DNA from: Candidatus Gastranaerophilales bacterium
Lineage (GTDB): Bacteria; Cyanobacteriota; Vampirovibrionia; Gastranaerophilales; Gastranaerophilaceae
Direction of reading: 5' to 3'
DNA: 64,000 bases
Assembly: GCA_944326585.1 (NCBI GenBank)
Contig: CALVEN010000001.1
Coordinates: 372,001-436,000, forward strand
Numbering within the stretch: position 1 is the stretch's first letter; each line of letters opens with the position of its first letter. Positions 43,941 through 52,825 of this stretch are shown here, piece after piece. The translations under genes were made by a program, and so were the position numbers. The notes beneath the pieces are model-generated. The model did no database searches and had not been told where the DNA came from. It saw nothing but the letters and a program-made list of their open reading frames with translations.

Positions 43941-43969
43941 TTGACAAAATCTTATCAATACACTATAAT
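43941..43969 (+). promoter_or_regulatory. Consensus sigma-70 promoter of the 61-residue protein gene
   Basis: TTGACA (43941-43946), 17-base spacer, TATAAT (43964-43969): a perfect match at both boxes. It overlaps the minus-strand promoter of the xre gene (TTGATA 43953-43958, AATAAT 43930-43935). Confidence 0.85.
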
Positions 43970-43988
43970 ATCGCATATCGATATTATA
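43964..43988. promoter_or_regulatory. Operator candidate, perfect 10-bp inverted repeat
   Basis: TATAATATCG, spacer CATAT, CGATATTATA. The left arm is the -10 box of the plus-strand promoter, so binding would block it. The adjacent XRE protein is the obvious candidate repressor. Confidence 0.65.
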
Positions 43989-44025
43989 ATAACGCAAAAA
44001 GCTACAATCAGATAGGAGATGATCT

Positions 44026-44211
44026 ATGTCAAAAGAAGATGTAAACAGAATATTGAATGAAGCATGCGATGTAATGCTTTTGTTTTCTATATTTAAAAAA
44101 GCACTGGATGCAGATACGGGAGCATACAGTCCGCTCACGGAAATTATTGATAAAAAAATAACGAAATTGTTTAACGATATTGACGAATATGAAACAAAAC
44201 TCTACTTTTAA
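44026..44211 (+). CDS. Small 61-residue protein controlled by the divergent XRE promoter
   Basis: ATG with AGGAGATG upstream and a perfect promoter about 60 bases away. The product is helical and acidic: residues 4-28 are amphipathic (DVNRILNEACDVMLLFSIF), and a second helix follows a short Gly/Pro loop (SPLTEIIDKKITKLFNDI). No known family. Strong promoter plus overlapping operator suggests expression is normally repressed and can be high. It is convergent with the LOG gene. Confidence 0.72.
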   Translation: MSKEDVNRILNEACDVMLLFSIFKKALDADTGAYSPLTEIIDKKITKLFNDIDEYETKLYF

Positions 44212-44216
44212 TATAG

Positions 44217-44804
44217 TTATCTTGCATAAATCGCGTTTTTATCTACATTAAGCTCCGACGGCTTATAAGTTTTCAGATATTCAATTACGTCTTGAGGGGT
44301 ATCGGCAAGATAATAAAGACTTCTGACGTTTTTGTTTGCGAATTTCTGTTCAATAACTTCTTCAAAAAAGTCGTTCAATTTATTATAAAATCCGTTTGTA
44401 TTCAAAATAATAATAGGCTTTTTGTTGTACCCTAATTGTTTTTGGACAATCATCTCTGACAATTCTTCAAGGGTTCCGAAACCACCGGCAAGAGCTACAA
44501 CAGCATCCGAAATACTGTCGATTTTGGCTTTTCGCTCTCTCATACCCTCAGTTACGATAAATTCGTCGCAGCCATCTGTGAATACGCCCATATTTTGAAG
44601 TTTTTCGGGCATAACACCGGTAAGTTTTGCGCCATGAGCTTTTGCAGCGCCGGCACAAGCCCACATCAAGCCTAAATTGCTTCCGCCATAGACCATATCA
44701 TAACCGTTTTCCGCAATCAAACGCCCGAGTTCCGCAGCATCTTTATAATAGAGCGGCTGCAGGAAGTTTGAAGATGATGCAAATACACAAATCCTTTTAA
44801 TCAT
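44217..44804 (-). CDS. LOG family protein (nucleotide 5'-monophosphate phosphoribohydrolase type)
   Basis: 195 residues with the Rossmann-like lysine-decarboxylase-like fold of the TIGR00730/LOG family: CVFASSS at the N-terminus, YGGSNLGLM near 46, GMRERKAKI near 95 and AGGFGTLEEL near 114 (the PGGxGTxxE motif with Ala for Pro). Such proteins split purine nucleotide monophosphates into base and ribose-5-phosphate. The ATG at 44804 overlaps the preceding gene's end by 8 bases. Confidence 0.9.
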   Translation of the reverse strand: MIKRICVFASSSNFLQPLYYKDAAELGRLIAENGYDMVYGGSNLGLMWACAGAAKAHGAKLTGVMPEKLQNMGVFTDGCDEFIVTEGMRERKAKIDSISDAVVALAGGFGTLEELSEMIVQKQLGYNKKPIIILNTNGFYNKLNDFFEEVIEQKFANKNVRSLYYLADTPQDVIEYLKTYKPSELNVDKNAIYAR

Positions 44805-45441
44805 TAAACTCACCGCCAATTCTATAGAAATAAGAACAATCAACACCCGTACCGTTTTCGGAACAGTCTTCCGCAAGAGCATCCATGCTCTTTTCATAAC
44901 CGAACGGACGAATTTTTCCTTCATCCAGAATATAAATACCAAAAATATCTTTGCCCCAGGTATTCGGAGGCAGAACACCGTTTATGTCAAACATCATCAT
45001 AAACCACGGTGCGTTATTTTCGTGTTTTACAATATCTTTAATCCCGACAACATGCATTCCGTTATCAGCGAAATAAAATTCATTAAAATAATAATAGTTA
45101 TCTTTCGGAACTCTGTCGCCGTTCATAAATTTGGGCCGGTAACGTTTCGGGAACTTGTCGGATTGATGAATTCTGAGATACGGTTTTACAAGCTGGAGAA
45201 GTAATTTTTCCCTCTGCTCGGGTGTTTTTGCAGCCGCAAAACTTTTTAAAATCTCGTCGTCCGTCTGTGCATTAATTACGGTAAACATATATGCAACTTT
45301 ATTATATCTGTCATTCCATTTTGATATCATGCCGGCTTGAAAATAATTTTCAATTTTCAAAGGCACAAAAAGCATAATCAGCCCTAAAATTACAAATAAA
45401 GTAATAGAATATTCAAGTTGCCAGAATTTTTTCTTTGTCAT
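44797..45441 (-). CDS. Membrane-anchored protein with pilin-like head
   Basis: 214 residues. A single N-terminal helix (about 12-30, SITLFVILGLIMLFVPL) follows MTKKKFWQLEY; there is no FTLxE prepilin cleavage motif. The C-terminal region has the pattern of pseudopilin heads of this lineage: MFDINGVLPPNTWGKDIFGIYIL, then KIRPFGYEK and a late Cys pair (DCSENGTGVDCSYF). It may be an uncleaved pilin relative or an assembly factor. No clear SD; it starts 3 bases after the PHP gene stop and overlaps the LOG gene. Confidence 0.6.
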   Translation of the reverse strand: MTKKKFWQLEYSITLFVILGLIMLFVPLKIENYFQAGMISKWNDRYNKVAYMFTVINAQTDDEILKSFAAAKTPEQREKLLLQLVKPYLRIHQSDKFPKRYRPKFMNGDRVPKDNYYYFNEFYFADNGMHVVGIKDIVKHENNAPWFMMMFDINGVLPPNTWGKDIFGIYILDEGKIRPFGYEKSMDALAEDCSENGTGVDCSYFYRIGGEFND

Positions 45442-45444
45442 AAT

Positions 45445-46299
45445 TTACGCCATATCAATTAATTTTTTTTCTTTCACAAGTTTGTCATAAACCCATTCAG
45501 GTACGAAATTTTTACCCAGAATAATCTGTCCGTTCATAATATTCGGGGTATGAAAATCAGACCCGCCCGTTACAATCAGACCTAATTCTTCAGCCATAGA
45601 TGAAAAATACTCAACACAGGCAGGAGAATGTTTTCTGTGGTATGCCTCAATTCCCCTTAAGCCGTAATTCATAAGCTCCTTTATCAAACTTTCCGCGATA
45701 TCAATATCATGCGGATGCGCAATAACAGGAATCCCGCCGGCATCATAGATTATTTCAACGGCATCATGCGGAGAAACAGTTTTTCTTTGGACATAAACCG
45801 GTGAATCATCGTGGATATATTTTGCATACGCGTCCATAACTGTTGTTGTGCCGCCGGCATTTGTAATAGCTTTTGCAATATGCGGACGCCCTATACTTCC
45901 GCCTTCCGCTACCATCTTTTTAACATCATCAAATTTTATTTTGATACCTTCTTTTTTAGCAAGAAGAGCAAGAATTTCTTTTGTCTGCTTAACCCTTGCC
46001 AGCTGCTGTGTTTTTAACATTGCCTGAAAATCACTGTTTTCCGGATTCATAAAATATCCGAGAATGTGTACTTCGTAATTTTTATAAAGTGTATTTACTT
46101 CAATCCCGCGTATAATTTCAATTTTATCTTCCAGCCCTTTGTCTTTTATATGTTTTTTGGCGACATCATAAGCCAGAACATTATCGTGATCGGTTATAGC
46201 TATTGCCTGAAGCCCGACATCGACCGCGGTGTCGACAATTTTCTCAGGCGAGAATACACCGTCCGAATAATAGGTATGGATGTGTAAATCTGTCTTCAT
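45445..46299 (-). CDS. PHP-domain phosphoesterase (nucleoside 3',5'-bisphosphate phosphatase-like)
   Basis: 284 residues. Metal-binding PHP motifs are complete: DLHIHTYYSDG at residue 4, ITDHDN near 36, RGIEVNT near 64, IAHPHDIDIAE near 195 and TGGSDFHTPN near 246. Architecture matches the YciV/TrpH group that removes phosphates from pAp or short RNA ends. It sits behind ymdB and rny, overlapping ymdB by four bases, so the cluster looks like an RNA-turnover operon. Confidence 0.88.
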   Translation of the reverse strand: MKTDLHIHTYYSDGVFSPEKIVDTAVDVGLQAIAITDHDNVLAYDVAKKHIKDKGLEDKIEIIRGIEVNTLYKNYEVHILGYFMNPENSDFQAMLKTQQLARVKQTKEILALLAKKEGIKIKFDDVKKMVAEGGSIGRPHIAKAITNAGGTTTVMDAYAKYIHDDSPVYVQRKTVSPHDAVEIIYDAGGIPVIAHPHDIDIAESLIKELMNYGLRGIEAYHRKHSPACVEYFSSMAEELGLIVTGGSDFHTPNIMNGQIILGKNFVPEWVYDKLVKEKKLIDMA

Positions 46300-47108
46300 T
46301 CCTTTATTTCCTCTTTTCTACTGCACAAAATTCTATTTATAGCAACAGTATGCCCCGTTGAAGATTCAATTTCCACTTCAACAGCGTTAACCTGAACGCT
46401 CTTACCGTCTGCTACCTCATATCGTTCGGGAATACCAGTTACAAAACGTGTTAAAGATGTTTTGTATTCCATACCTATAACCCCGTCCGATGCCCCGCAA
46501 AATCCGGCATCGGTTATATATCCCATATTATTTATAATGGTTTCATCTGATGTCTGTACATGCGTATGTGTTCCGAAAAACGCACTGACTCCCAATTCCG
46601 AACAATATTTACCAAAACAAATTTTTTCCGCCGTTGCTTCCGCATGAAAATCTACAACCACAATCGGCGTAATTTCTTTTAACCTTTTAATCTCTTCCGT
46701 TACCAGATCCCATTGAAAATCTACAACGTTAATAAAAACCTTGCCCAGTATATTTATCACGGCAATTTTATAATCTCCCAAATCAAATACTCTGCTGCCG
46801 GCACCTTTTGTACCTGACGGATAATTAAACGGACGAATTAATTTGTCGGCATTTTCAATAAAACCGAAAATATCCCGCTTATCCCAGATATGATTTCCGC
46901 TTGTCATACAATTGACGCCGTAGCTTATTAATTCATTATAATTTTTTTCGGTTAACCCGAACCCGTGGGAGGCATTTTCAACATTTGCAATTACAAAATC
47001 ATATTTTTCGGCATTTTCCGATAAAAAATCACGCACGGCATATCTTCCGGGCTTGCCGACCATATCACCAAAAAATAAAATTTTTATTGTTTTTCCATCA
47101 CCTGACAT
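46296..47108 (-). CDS. ymdB: YmdB-type metallophosphoesterase (TIGR00282)
   Basis: 270 residues; a calcineurin-like phosphodiesterase related to Bacillus YmdB, which cleaves 2',3'-cyclic nucleotides. Motifs: FFGDMVGKPGR at residue 12, NVENASHGFG near 41, TSGNHIWDK near 69, VVDFHAEATAEK near 150 and GTHTHVQT near 178. It follows rny, the conserved neighbourhood in many phyla, after a hairpin. AAGGA lies 8 bases upstream of the ATG. Confidence 0.92.
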   Translation of the reverse strand: MSGDGKTIKILFFGDMVGKPGRYAVRDFLSENAEKYDFVIANVENASHGFGLTEKNYNELISYGVNCMTSGNHIWDKRDIFGFIENADKLIRPFNYPSGTKGAGSRVFDLGDYKIAVINILGKVFINVVDFQWDLVTEEIKRLKEITPIVVVDFHAEATAEKICFGKYCSELGVSAFFGTHTHVQTSDETIINNMGYITDAGFCGASDGVIGMEYKTSLTRFVTGIPERYEVADGKSVQVNAVEVEIESSTGHTVAINRILCSRKEEIKE

Positions 47109-47123
47109 TTATATTCCTTGGAA

Positions 47124-47146
47124 AAGAGCAGGATTAACCTGCTCTT
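47124..47146 (-). terminator. Hairpin between rny and ymdB (attenuator-like)
   Basis: AAGAGCAGG/CCTGCTCTT with a 5-base loop; on the minus strand the stem begins at the rny stop codon and is followed by TTTTCC. The short T run suggests partial termination or mRNA protection rather than a full stop. Confidence 0.55.
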
Positions 47147-48665
47147 ATTTTGCTATTTCCGTTGTTCTGAATTCTCTGACTACCGTTACTCTGATTTGAC
47201 CCGGATAATCAATTTCATCCTCAATACGTTTTGCTACATCTCTTGCAAGCTTTTGAGATGCCAGATCATCAAACATTTCAGCCTGAACAATAATTCTGAC
47301 CTCACGTCCTGCCTGAACGGCAAATGATTGTTTAATTCCGTCGTAACTGTTTACGATTTCTTCAATTTTTTGCAGACGTTTAATATAAATTTCCAGAGTA
47401 TCGCGTCTTGCGCCCGGTCTGCCTGCTGAAATTGCATCAGCAATTTTTACAAGAACAGCCTCAATTGTATTTGCCACAACATCATCATGGTGAGCTTCAA
47501 TTGCGTGAATAATTTCGGGCTTTTCACCGTATCTTGCCGCAAGTTCAACCCCGAGCTGAATATGTGTGCCTTCCTGTGTTTGGTCAACGGCTTTTCCTAT
47601 GTCATGCAAAAGTCCTGCACGCTTTGCCACAGCCTCATTTGCTCCGAGTTCCGCAGCGAGCATGCCTGCAATATGTCCGACTTCAAGCGAATGTTTCAAA
47701 ACATTCTGTCCGTAGCTTGTTCTGTAATATAAACGTCCGAGAGTTTTGATAAGCTCTTTATTTAAGCCCATAACTCCCATTTCAAACGCTGCATTTTCAC
47801 CCTCAGTCCAAATTTTCTTTTCAATTTCTTCTCTGGCTTTTTCAACCATTTCTTCAATTCTGACAGGGTGAATACGCCCGTCAACAATAAGTTTTTCAAG
47901 CGCGAGTTTTGCAATTTCACGTCTTACCGGATCAAAACTTGATAATACAACAGCTTCCGGCGTGTCATCAATAATCAAATCAACACCTGTCAAAGTTTCC
48001 AAAGCTCTAATATTACGTCCCTCACGACCGATTATACGACCTTTCATTTCATCACTGGGCAATGCCACAACGGAAACCGTTGTTTCCACAACCTGTTCAA
48101 TCATACAGCGCTGCATTACCGTTGATAAAATTTCTTTAGATTTTTCCAGTGAAATTTCTTTTATTTTTGCCTCATTTTCACGGATTAACTGCATTTGTTC
48201 CTGCGCCAGATCGTGTTTTAATTGTTCCAGAAGCATATTTTTAGCTTCATCAGCTGACATGCCGGAAATTCTTTCAAGCTCCGTTGTCTGCTTTTGCACG
48301 ATTTCTGCGAGATAATCTTCTTTATCAAGCAATTCATCAAGTTTTCTCTGAACTTGAATATCTTTTTCAGTATATTCCTGAATTTTATCTTCAAGCATAT
48401 CTTCACGCTTGGCCAATTTTTGTTCGAGACGGTTAAGCTCTTGCCTGCGTTCTCTTTCTTCTTCGTTAAGTTTTTCTCTGTCGTTTTGAAGTTCTTCAAT
48501 TGCTTTAATTTTAGCTTCTTTAAGCAAAAGTTTTTCTTTTTCTTCTAAATCCAAACGGTCTTGTTGAGTACTCTGGAGTACACTTTTGACCTTGTTTTGC
48601 TGAATTATCAGCACGGCGATTAAGATTATTACCAAAATAATCGCGGCAACCAGTAAAAAGTCCAT
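47145..48665 (-). CDS. rny: Ribonuclease Y
   Basis: Membrane-anchored endoribonuclease that starts mRNA decay. 506 residues in the standard order: N-terminal membrane helix (4-22), long coiled coil (25-190), KH domain with [15 protein letters not shown] near 213, then the HD domain with [10 protein letters not shown] near 322, LLHDIGKA near 345 and EAHHDDV near 385. AAGG lies five bases upstream of the ATG. The ymdB and PHP genes follow on the same strand. Confidence 0.97.
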   Translation of the reverse strand: MDFLLVAAIILVIILIAVLIIQQNKVKSVLQSTQQDRLDLEEKEKLLLKEAKIKAIEELQNDREKLNEEERERRQELNRLEQKLAKREDMLEDKIQEYTEKDIQVQRKLDELLDKEDYLAEIVQKQTTELERISGMSADEAKNMLLEQLKHDLAQEQMQLIRENEAKIKEISLEKSKEILSTVMQRCMIEQVVETTVSVVALPSDEMKGRIIGREGRNIRALETLTGVDLIIDDTPEAVVLSSFDPVRREIAKLALEKLIVDGRIHPVRIEEMVEKAREEIEKKIWTEGENAAFEMGVMGLNKELIKTLGRLYYRTSYGQNVLKHSLEVGHIAGMLAAELGANEAVAKRAGLLHDIGKAVDQTQEGTHIQLGVELAARYGEKPEIIHAIEAHHDDVVANTIEAVLVKIADAISAGRPGARRDTLEIYIKRLQKIEEIVNSYDGIKQSFAVQAGREVRIIVQAEMFDDLASQKLARDVAKRIEDEIDYPGQIRVTVVREFRTTEIAK

Positions 48666-48848
48666 AATACCTTATCCTATTCTATTTTTCATATAATACA
48701 CGCATTGCCCGATACATATATCCTATCGAGCTTCTGATTATTTAATTTAATCGAATTTTAATGCATATATTTCCAAAAAATATTAAACTACTACATCTGT
48801 AAATATTTTAACATGACATATCTGTTTTGTATATAGGTAATTTATAAT

Positions 48849-48878
48849 TTGATACATTTATATTAATAGTGCTATAAT
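48849..48878 (+). promoter_or_regulatory. pepA promoter
   Basis: TTGATA (48849-48854), 18-base spacer, TATAAT (48873-48878), followed by a 15-base leader with AAGGAGAGAG before the ATG. Confidence 0.75.
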
Positions 48879-48900
48879 AATTTCAGAAAAGGAGAGAGAA

Positions 48901-50298
48901 ATGGAAATAAAAGTTTCAAATGATGTCAAAAACCTTGCTGTTGATGTGATTGTAATCAACATGTTTGAAGGTGAAAAAACATCTCAAGATCTGGCAAATA
49001 CTTATGCCATTGACCGGGACAAATTTGAAGGCAAATTGGGACAAACTTATTTGCTTCAAACTTACGGACAAATTCCGGCACAAAAAATTCTTGTAACAGG
49101 ATGCGGCAAACGTGATGAATTCGGAGAAAACGAAGTTCGTACTGCCTTTTATAAATCAGTCAAAAAATTACAACAAATGCATGCCAAAACTGCGGCATTT
49201 GATTTTGAAACAGGATTTGACTACGGAAAATCAGCCGCAATCGGTGCTATGCTTGCGGATTATGCTTTTGACAAATATAAAAGCGAAAAAGCAACCCGAG
49301 TCGATGAAATTACTTTCGGAAATGTCCTTGAAGACAGCGTAAATGCAGGAAAATCTTTCGGCAATGCAATGAAATTGACCCGTGATTTAGCAAACGAGCC
49401 TGCAGCATTCGCAACCCCTTCAAAATTAGCCGAAATTGCACAAAATCTTGAAGGTATAACAACGGAAATCTATGACAAAGACGAAATTGAACGTATGGGA
49501 ATGGGCGCATTTCTTGCAGTTTCAAAGGGAAGCATTCAGCCGCCGAAATTCATTCACATGAAATACACCGGCAAAAACGTTAAAAAGAAAATCGCGATTA
49601 TCGGCAAAGGGCTTTGCTTTGATTCAGGCGGAATGGACTTGAAACCGCCCTCATCAATGCTTACAATGCGCGATGATATGTCAGGCGCCGCATGTGTACT
49701 GGGTGTGATGAGTGTTTTGAAAGACTTTAACCCTGATGTTGAAGTTCACGGCATCATTGCGGCATGCGAAAATATGGCAAGCGGAAGCGCATATAAACCG
49801 GGCGATATTCTAACCGCGAAAAACGGTAAAACAATTGAAGTTGATAATACTGATGCGGAAGGCAGATTAACCCTTGCAGACGCACTTGTATATGCGTGCG
49901 AACTCGGGGTTGATGAAGTTATTGATATTGCGACACTCACAGGTGCCTGCATGGTTGCTCTCGGAACATCAGTTGCCGGAATTATGGGCAACGATGACGA
50001 AATGATGCACAAAATCATTGAAACAGGCAAAAATCTCGGCGAAAAATTCTGGCAATTGCCGATGTATAAAGAATATTTCAACAGCCTGAAATCCGATATT
50101 GCCGATATGAAAAACACAGGTTCCCGTTACGGCGGAGCATCCGCAGCAGGCGTATTTTTACAGGAATTTGTAAAAGACGTTAAATGGGCGCACATTGATA
50201 TTGCGGGTACCGCATTTTTGGAAAAACCGGAAAGCGAATTCATTAAAGGTGCAACCGGTGCAGGCGTCAGAACAATCCTAAGCTACATATTAAATTAA
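48901..50298 (+). CDS. pepA: Cytosol (leucyl) aminopeptidase, M17
   Basis: Two-metal exopeptidase that removes N-terminal residues from peptides. 465 residues: a variable N-terminal domain (1-150), then the catalytic domain with KKIAIIGKGLCFDSGGMDLKP near 220 (metal ligands Lys and Asp), DDMSGAACVLG near 260, and the signature NTDAEGRLTLADAL near 316. ATLTGACMVALGT near 342 is also conserved. AGGAGAGAG is an excellent SD. Ends in an intrinsic terminator. Confidence 0.95.
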   Translation: MEIKVSNDVKNLAVDVIVINMFEGEKTSQDLANTYAIDRDKFEGKLGQTYLLQTYGQIPAQKILVTGCGKRDEFGENEVRTAFYKSVKKLQQMHAKTAAFDFETGFDYGKSAAIGAMLADYAFDKYKSEKATRVDEITFGNVLEDSVNAGKSFGNAMKLTRDLANEPAAFATPSKLAEIAQNLEGITTEIYDKDEIERMGMGAFLAVSKGSIQPPKFIHMKYTGKNVKKKIAIIGKGLCFDSGGMDLKPPSSMLTMRDDMSGAACVLGVMSVLKDFNPDVEVHGIIAACENMASGSAYKPGDILTAKNGKTIEVDNTDAEGRLTLADALVYACELGVDEVIDIATLTGACMVALGTSVAGIMGNDDEMMHKIIETGKNLGEKFWQLPMYKEYFNSLKSDIADMKNTGSRYGGASAAGVFLQEFVKDVKWAHIDIAGTAFLEKPESEFIKGATGAGVRTILSYILN

Positions 50299-50300
50299 TA

Positions 50301-50326
50301 AAAGGCGGTTTATAACCGCCTTTTTT
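50301..50326 (+). terminator. Intrinsic terminator of pepA
   Basis: AAAGGCGGTT, short loop, AACCGCC and six T bases, three bases after the pepA stop codon. Confidence 0.9.
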
Positions 50327-50330
50327 AATA

Positions 50331-50357
50331 AAAAAAAGAGCCTTTATTCAAGGCTCG
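50331..50357 (-). terminator. Minus-strand intrinsic terminator with no obvious gene
   Basis: GAGCCTT/AAGGCTC with a 5-base loop preceded by seven A bases on the plus strand, so on the minus strand the stem is followed by T7. No minus-strand gene lies upstream within 6 kb; it either ends an unannotated small RNA from the 50.36-50.52 kb gap or blocks antisense entry into pepA. Confidence 0.65.
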
Positions 50358-50525
50358 TTGGAATTAAGAATAGCTGGAAGTATGAAAAAGATTTAATTAT
50401 ATTAAACCCCTTATAACAATAATTAACAATTACCTACATGACCTATTATCAGGTTTAAAACATATTACATAAATGTATGCACTCAGGTAATAGTTATAAT
50501 TTGAACTGTTTTTATAATTATTTTT

Positions 50526-51440
50526 ATGAACAATAAATTTTTTGAATTGTTAAAGCAAAAAAAAGTTTTATCCGTAATTTTAACTCTTATAGTATTAAGC
50601 GCTATTTATGTTGCCTTTAAAATGCTGACAAATATATATATTACAATTCAATTTGACGAACTGGCTCCGTTTGAGGCAAACATGCCGGTTTATTACAAAG
50701 GATTCAGAGTCGGAAGAACAAGAAGCATCAAACCGGACAAAGATTTCAAGCATACACTTGTAAAAGTTGTACTGGATTATAAAGATTTAAAACTTCCTAA
50801 AAATACAACAGCGCTCGTCAAAAAAATTGATAAAGGCGAAAAAGAAGGAAGATTTGATTATATTGAACTGGAATACCCGGATTCACCGTCAATTTATTAT
50901 CTTAAGACCGGTTCCTATATAGAAGGTAAAACCTCTCTTGATTGGAATGCTTTAATTGCCCAGCAGGCAGATAAAGGAACACTTGATGATATAAGCGACG
51001 GTATTGATGAACTTTTGGGCAGTCTTAAAGATACCAGTGATTCGTTGAATACAATTTTTATAACTCTTAATGATATTCTTGCCGAAAACAGACCGAATAT
51101 TTTGAATGCTTCAAATAACCTGTCAAAAACAACTAATAATCTTCAGGAAGTTTCTCTGAGGATGAATAATTCTCTTTCTCAGGAAAAATTGGATAATACA
51201 ACAACGGGTTTTGAAGGTTCTTCAACAAATGTCAACGAAGTTACAAGAAATTTGAAAGAAGTAAGCGAAAATCTTAATCAAATGATGCCGTATATTGATG
51301 CAACTATTGTTGATGTTAATACTACTATGTGCAATGTAACACAGATTTCACATGGAATTTTGGAAACACTTCAAAAACGTCTTGGGCTTATGAGGCTTTT
51401 AATGGGGCAGCCGGTTAAAAAGAAAAAATGCTGTCCTTAA
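50526..51440 (+). CDS. Mce/MlaD family protein
   Basis: 304 residues; periplasmic subunit type of lipid ABC transport systems. One N-terminal membrane helix (about 14-36), an MlaD domain (about 40-125, FEANMPVYYKGFRVGRTRSI), then a long helical tail rich in Asn/Thr/Ser (150-290) and a Lys/Cys C-terminus (KKKKCCP). Start codon follows TATAAT by 7 bases with no SD. The partner ATPase and permease (MlaF/MlaE) are not here. Confidence 0.85.
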   Translation: MNNKFFELLKQKKVLSVILTLIVLSAIYVAFKMLTNIYITIQFDELAPFEANMPVYYKGFRVGRTRSIKPDKDFKHTLVKVVLDYKDLKLPKNTTALVKKIDKGEKEGRFDYIELEYPDSPSIYYLKTGSYIEGKTSLDWNALIAQQADKGTLDDISDGIDELLGSLKDTSDSLNTIFITLNDILAENRPNILNASNNLSKTTNNLQEVSLRMNNSLSQEKLDNTTTGFEGSSTNVNEVTRNLKEVSENLNQMMPYIDATIVDVNTTMCNVTQISHGILETLQKRLGLMRLLMGQPVKKKKCCP

Positions 51441-51463
51441 TATTTTTATGATATACTCTGGCT

Positions 51464-52768
51464 ATGGAAATATTGCTTAACCCTGTTGTGATATCAGTAG
51501 TTTTGTTATGTATATTATGTCTTTGCAAGATTAACGTACTTCTTGCAATTATGATTTCAGCTATTGCGGGCGGACTTGCCGGACATATGTCCGTGCAGGA
51601 TATAATGCATATTTTTATAAGCGGTATGGGCGGAAATTCCGAAACCGCTTTAAGTTATATATTGCTCGGAGCCTTTGCCGCTTCAATGACTCATACAGGA
51701 CTTGCTCCGCTTCTTGCTAAAAAAATCGGCAGCATTATTAAATCAAATAAATATTTATTGATTGCTATTCTGACAGGAATCGCAATAATGTCACAAAATT
51801 TAATTCCAGTACATATAGCATTTATTCCGATTTTAATTCCGCCGCTTTTGAATATTATGAATAAGTTAAAAATTGACAGACGGGCAATTGCCTGTGCACT
51901 TGCTTACGGGCTTAAAACGCCCTATATTGTTATCCCTGCCGGATTTGGGCTTATATTCCAGGGGCTTCTGGCTGATAATTTAACGCAAAACGGCATTACA
52001 ATTGCAAGAGCGGATATATGGCATTATACCTGGTTTCTAGGGATAGCCATGACTGTAGGACTTTTTATTGCAATATTTTTATCCTACAGAAAACCAAGAG
52101 AATATGATGACATTAAAATTTCCGGATATGACGGCACAGAAAATTTGAAATTTAATAAAAATCATTATATAACTTTATTTGCGGCATTCATGACGCTTGT
52201 TATCCAATTATGGACGAACTCATTACCGCTGGGCGCGCTTGTCGGACTCGGTATTATTTTCGGGACGAGAGCAATCGACCACGACAAAATGGATAAACTT
52301 ATCAACGACGGCATAGGAATGATGGGTTATGTCGCTTTTGTAATGCTTGTTGCAGCCGGATTTGCTTTCGTATTAAAAGAAACCGGCGGTGTGGAAGCTC
52401 TCGTGAATGCAATCACGCCTTTTATGGCCGGGAGTAAATTGCTTGCCGCAGCCTTGATGCTTTTTGTCGGCTTGTTTGTCACTATGGGCATAGGTACGTC
52501 CTTTGGTACAATCCCGATTTTAGCTGTATTGTATGTACCTATATGTATAAGTTTAGGGTTTAGTTTGCCGGCTGCTGTCATTGTAATTGCTGCTGCCGCA
52601 GCACTCGGTGATGCCGGTTCTCCGGCTTCCGATACAACTTTAGGTCCGACTGCCGGTCTTGATGCGGATGGTCAGCATAACCATATTTGGGATACGTGTA
52701 TTCCTACTTTTTTGCATTATAATATCCCTTTAATCTTGTTTGCATTACTTTCTGTTATAATATTTTAA
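51464..52768 (+). CDS. Na+/H+ antiporter family protein (YuiF-like)
   Basis: A 434-residue polytopic inner membrane protein with about eleven hydrophobic helices. The GDAGSPASDTTLGPTAGLDA segment near residue 384, followed by HNHIWDTCIPTF, is characteristic of the YuiF-type family usually annotated as sodium/proton antiporters or amino acid exporters. The ATG is preceded by TATACT ending six bases upstream, with no SD, so it has its own leaderless promoter although only 23 bases separate it from the Mce gene. Confidence 0.82.
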   Translation: MEILLNPVVISVVLLCILCLCKINVLLAIMISAIAGGLAGHMSVQDIMHIFISGMGGNSETALSYILLGAFAASMTHTGLAPLLAKKIGSIIKSNKYLLIAILTGIAIMSQNLIPVHIAFIPILIPPLLNIMNKLKIDRRAIACALAYGLKTPYIVIPAGFGLIFQGLLADNLTQNGITIARADIWHYTWFLGIAMTVGLFIAIFLSYRKPREYDDIKISGYDGTENLKFNKNHYITLFAAFMTLVIQLWTNSLPLGALVGLGIIFGTRAIDHDKMDKLINDGIGMMGYVAFVMLVAAGFAFVLKETGGVEALVNAITPFMAGSKLLAAALMLFVGLFVTMGIGTSFGTIPILAVLYVPICISLGFSLPAAVIVIAAAAALGDAGSPASDTTLGPTAGLDADGQHNHIWDTCIPTFLHYNIPLILFALLSVIIF

Positions 52769-52825
52769 CGTTTTATAGTAATTAATTTTGAGTTATGTTA
52801 TCATATTCATAAAAAGGAGTATATT

